Shown: piece by piece, positions 59,901 to 64,000 of the stretch
How positions within the stretch are numbered: position 1 is the first letter of the stretch
How the letters are laid out: the number at the start of each line of letters is the position of its first letter
Program-made: the position numbers and the translations under genes
NCBI GenBank assembly: GCA_013397935.1
Contig: VZRN01005202.1
Location: 1,246,673-1,310,672, forward strand
Direction of reading: 5' to 3'
Source of the DNA: Dasyornis broadbenti
Taxonomy: Eukaryota > Chordata > Aves > Passeriformes > Dasyornithidae
Length of the DNA stretch: 64,000 bases
Notes under the pieces: generated by a model
Told to the model about the DNA's origin: nothing
Database searches by the model: none
What the model saw: only the letters and a program-made list of their open reading frames with translations

Positions 59901-62698
59901 AGAACCAAGGCCTGACAACCTGAGTAATGCTGAAGTGTTGGCAACTGTTCACCTTAATGCTAATGCCCTCTTCCATCCTTAAGCTAGCCCAGAGTATACA
60001 TTCATACTGCTTCAATAGCCTTTCTGAGCACTGGAGAGAACTGTGCCACTGTTGGAAAATAGGTGCTAAGTAGCCTGCATTAAGACTGTCAAACTGGCAA
60101 TCCAGCTCCATCTGGATTCTGAATGATTTTCCATCATCATGTAACAGTATAAGGTTCATTTGCCATCTGGCTCCTGAATCAACTGCTGTCATACAAGCAG
60201 CACCCAGCTGGTCCAGGGGCAGAATTAATTTGTTATTTGGGGTATCTCCGTTTTTAGGTGCCCGGCTTGAGTAATTCTCCTTGCTGACCAGTTATCAAAG
60301 AGAGTTGCAAGCAGTTGTTGTTCCTGGAATAGTGGGGAACTTCAGCAAAAGCTGTAGTGGTACTCACTGGGGTCAGTGTTTCAGCAGCAAATAGAGCAGA
60401 CCTGCAGCAGGCTGGAGTCTGCTTAAAATAGCTGGAGTGTCTGCATATACTGAGTTCATTGGCTTATTTGGAACTCAAGCACTTCTGTCTTTTTCTTACT
60501 AGTTTTGGTTGGTGGCTTTAGGAGCAAGAAATTCAAAACTGAAAAGATAATAAAAGAGAGCCATCTTTAAATGCATTACATTTGGGACCCAACTGTTGAA
60601 GTTCTGAGAAGTAATCATGGCTTCTAAAAACTTTTGCTTATTTGCTTTATTCTTTTGGACATCATCAATCCTTTCACAGTCTCAGTTGTTTATCCCTTTC
60701 CCTGAGCTTTCCTCTGAACATATCTGGTTCAAAGGTGTAATGAAGGGAACTCATTCAATGAAAGATTCTCTTTGCCCCAAGGAAACTGTGAGGTGGAGCA
60801 GTACTTTGCCGTGAGCACTCCATGAACACGAACAAGTGGTAAAAGAGCCATTGGTTGTGGAGCTCTCCAGCTACTGGAACACTTAATTTCTCATTTTTCA
60901 TCTTTATTTCTTTTAAAGCCATTTGTAATAAAGCTACAGCCTGAAGTGGAAGAACTCACCTTAGCTGTAAAGCTTCACTGCAAGGCAGCAAATTGCACTG
61001 TATCATAATATCAACCTTATCTAAGATTCATGGAATGAATTATACATATTACATTGCCTTAAAAATGAAACCTGGTGAAGCATTACTGTAATTTGAAAAT
61101 CTAAGTAGACTTCTACAGTGAGATTTAAAATTTAAACCTGTTTAAATATTAAGCAGATTGGGAAAAAATATTTTTGAGAAATGGTATTTAACAGGAAAAG
61201 AATCTCCATTCAGAGGAAAGACAGCCCCAAACTAATTTTGTCATAAGAACAAACCATTAAGAAACATATTTACTGGGCAACTTCCATCTAGGAAAGCACA
61301 TAAAATCACAGTCACCTGAACATGTTAGTGTCCATTAGTGTGAATTCATGCTGAATTAGGAGTTCAAGGGAATGCAAGGTATCATCCCTCCAGATATTTT
61401 GGGAATTATGGATTGTACTAACTTTATTTTATTTATTAATTTTGATCAAGTAAAAGAAAACAATTAATGTTGGTAGGTGATGCATGAGTTTTTGTATGTA
61501 TTTCTAACAGCAGAAACCATAGTGGTGACCAGATCCCAGGGTCTTGATTGCTGCTGTCTGTTCTCAGGTGAAGTTGTGTTTTAGTTCCACATCCTCCAGC
61601 AATCTTTACCTCTTGTCACAGCAGAAGGGACACCTCTGTGAGAGTGAAGTGTCAGTTTCTGTCCTTGATCTGCTACTTGGACCAGACCAAGGACCAAGCT
61701 GATCTTTCACCTTATTAACATTACCCTGCTGGAGTTTCATTTTACCTCTTCCTCTCCAAGTGTTGCAGGATTTTATATTTACCATTTTCCTGCTGAATAA
61801 TGGTTGACCATGATGCTGTTTACATACCAGCATTGTTTGACTCTGATAAGGATGGTGATAGAATATTTTACCTAACAGCAAGGAGAGATTTGCCCAAAAA
61901 CTGTCTCACAAATGTACTTACATTAGTGAGGTCATCTTGAAACTGATCTGAAATCAGGCATTGGTTTTAATCTCAGCATTACTTGGTATGTTTCATACAC
62001 CATGTGTTCTCTCAACAAATGTGCACTAAAGCAGGCTGGTGAAGTTAACCAGACAGATGGCTGAAATCCTACATGTGAGATGGATTGGTAAATGAAAAGG
62101 TAAGGACATGGATGGGTGTTTCGAAAGGCAGAGAAACGGGTAGTTGATTACAAGGCTAGATAGAAAATGGAAGGTATTATAAAAAGAAATATGGGATAAT
62201 ATAAACAGAGCCCTTAATCCAGTTGACTGTAAATCCCTTTTTCTTAATTGGTTTAGAAACTGTGGGCTGTAATGTGAGACAGAGGGCTCTCAGCTGCTTT
62301 TCTTCTTTGCTGTCTGGAATCACATTAAGTGGGAAACAATAGCAGAGCTGACATCTCCTTGTCTGTAGGGGCACTTGGAGCTAATCTGCTATTGAGACTA
62401 ATACAATTATATGGGATTATAGGATTGCCACTGATATACAGATTAGGGAACTCCCAAAGGGAGTTGCATCTTGGGGTATTACAAAGGGAGAAATTATGCA
62501 AGGGTCCCCATTATCTAGAAGTCAAGGGGGAAAGCCACAAAGGCATATTTGGATTTGTTTTTCCCAGATTTGAGTGCATACACAAGGATCTCAACCCAGG
62601 AACATGCAAATAATGCAAAAGATTTTTATATATATTGTTTACTCCATACACAGTGCTCCTGTAGTCTCCTAAGCAATCTGAAGTCAAAGACAAAAATG
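56985..62698. other. Unique non-coding sequence
   Basis: No gene or repeat family recognised over about 5.7 kb. It contains an (ATTTCT)n microsatellite at 57473-57493 and a conserved-looking AT-rich stretch at about 58,000-58,130. A 65-codon ATG frame at 60617-60814 has a signal-peptide-like start (described under findings). Confidence 0.5.
57473..57493 (+). repeat. (ATTTCT)n microsatellite
   Basis: Three and a half units of ATTTCT. Confidence 0.8.
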
Positions 62699-62756
62699 TT
62701 TATTTCAAATTGCTGTCTTGCAAGGAAACCACTCCAATACAGCAATTTGAAATGAA
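62699..62756 (+). ncRNA. Pre-miRNA-like hairpin (candidate only)
   Basis: ATTTCAAATTGCTGT at 62702-62716 is the exact reverse complement of ACAGCAATTTGAAAT at 62739-62753. The stem extends outward by a G-U and two A-T pairs (62699/62756), and inward past one C/T mismatch by three more pairs (62718-62720 with 62735-62737). This leaves a 14-base loop. The roughly 58-base hairpin has 21 paired positions, close to a short pre-miRNA. No known miRNA seed is recognised, and the lower stem beyond 62,698 is unpaired, which is shorter than Drosha usually prefers. It could also be the remnant of a palindromic MITE. Confidence 0.3.
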
Positions 62757-63688
62757 GGCACAACCTAGATCCAGAGTTCATATAGCAGCTAGCTGTCCTT
62801 GCTTTCTCCCTTCCTGTGCATCCACAACATATAAAGACACCAGCCCCTAAACAGAATGATACAAATTCTCTTGGGTGGGTTCTGAATGCTCATGAATACC
62901 ACAGCTGTGAGCTTGGTCCTTACATCCTCTTACAGCTTTACTCTGTACTCTCAGAAGAATGAGCACAGAGCAGGGTTATCACAGCCCACTATGAATGTGT
63001 GCGCTGTAGGCACAGAGCTGACACTCCTGCTACCAGTTTCTGGGTGCCTTAAGCCTTTAATGAGTTACACTCTTAACGGCGCCATAAGGTGTGTAAATAA
63101 AAATGTCTTAAATTTAAAACTTGTTAACCAACTCACCACAAGTCACATAAAAATCTGCTTTAGCTTAGATATCCCAAGTCTCTAGTTACCAGGCCGTGTT
63201 TCACATATAATCTCTAAAATTCATATATTTCATATGTATTGTTTTTCCCTGGCCAGTTGGCAACAAAATGTAAGCATGCTGTTCCCATCACTCCTATTCC
63301 CAACTCCAGGACAAGCAGCTGCAATGCTGTTTAACAGCACTTGCTCATTTGACAATAGCAAGAACTTCAGCAAAGCTTCCCTCTTCCTGTTCTAAGTTTG
63401 GTCCAGGCATCTAATAAGAGATTCCTGAGTTCTAGCACAGGAAGAAAAACAGAGATATGAAAATGCATTATGATGATTTCATAGCAATGAATCATGGAAA
63501 AACTAGGAATAAAATTTGATTGACAGTAAAGCTCAGTACTTTCTGGACCTTGTAGTTGTAACTCAGACCTGGATATTACTAACTGTGGTGAAGGAGAGGA
63601 TTGGTTTTCTCATTCACAATTTAAAAATATTTTTCCACACATCCAGGGTGAAATTATAAGAGAAAAATGATACAAGAACTAATGCTGC
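62757..63688. other. Unique non-coding sequence
   Basis: No gene or repeat recognised. A 99-codon frame at 62886-63185 starts with ATG but shows no known domain. Confidence 0.5.
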
Positions 63689-63731
63689 TTTTTATTTATT
63701 TATTTATTTATCTATTTATTTATTTATTTAG
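63689..63731 (+). repeat. (TTTA)n microsatellite
   Basis: Ten TTTA units with a single TCTA interruption. Long and pure enough to be length-variable. Confidence 0.93.
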
Positions 63732-64000
63732 GTTTTTTTAAGCAACCAAATGCTAGACCGTATCTCCCTAAAAAACACATTCTATATATCTTGACCTGGA
63801 GGATCTTTGGCCTTCAACAAGAGTCATGCGTGGGCCTAAGCATCCCTGGGAACTCATCCTTCGTTTTCTTTTAGCCAAAGCATAAAACAGAGTAGCCTTT
63901 ATGTCCCAAACCTGCATCAGGCACTACCCAAGTGCCAAGACACTTTTAAGATTAGAGTTGGGTGGCCTCCAGCTTCATCCATCTCTTTCTTGTTGAGCAG
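63732..64000. other. Unique non-coding sequence to the window edge
   Basis: Nothing recognisable is seen here. Confidence 0.5.

Overview
The window looks like about 64 kb of non-coding nuclear DNA from a vertebrate, most likely a bird. Base composition is moderately AT-rich, CpG is scarce outside two small islands, and interspersed repeats are sparse. The repeats that can be recognised are decayed CR1 LINE fragments and short, very old MIR-like pieces. There are no L1 or Alu-type elements, no operons and no prokaryotic-style long reading frames. A low density of old CR1 copies is typical of birds; turtles and crocodilians usually carry more. No species can be named.

No protein-coding gene is recognisable. 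Reading frames rarely exceed about 100 codons, and most of the longer ones lack an ATG or sit in locally GC-rich sequence where stop codons are rare. The window is best read as a gene desert or the inside of a very large intron. Two places stand out as possible transcription units. One is a compact CpG island at 601-871. The other is a GC-rich, CpG-retaining block at 55,560-56,980, which contains a degenerate minisatellite, an in-phase 57-bp duplication inside the longest ATG-started frame (minus strand, 158 codons), and a plus-strand open segment ending at a good splice-donor sequence.

Layout: 1-600 unique; 601-871 CpG island; 872-22,850 mostly unique, with MIR-like scraps at about 9.5 and 11.7 kb and simple repeats at about 15.2 and 15.75 kb; 22,860-23,378 an antisense CR1 fragment followed by three simple repeats; 23.4-33.2 kb unique, with a CTCF-like motif near each end and a 26-bp perfect palindrome; 33,219-33,335 a minisatellite whose 11-bp unit creates five STAT-type sites in a row; 37,308-38,515 a CR1 reverse-transcriptase fragment in sense orientation, framed and interrupted by purine-rich tracts; 38.5-52.0 kb unique; 52,016-52,098 an assembly gap inside a poly(A) run; 52.1-53.4 kb an old CR1-like scrap, an RFX X-box and a regulatory-looking stretch; 55.56-56.98 kb the GC-rich block; 57-64 kb unique, with a pre-miRNA-like hairpin at 62,699-62,756 and a TTTA microsatellite near the right edge.

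No genes can be shown to work together here. If the window has a function it is probably regulatory or structural: candidate enhancers, a CpG island, insulator-like sites and the STAT-site array. These calls come from motif reading by eye and need comparative or experimental data to confirm.
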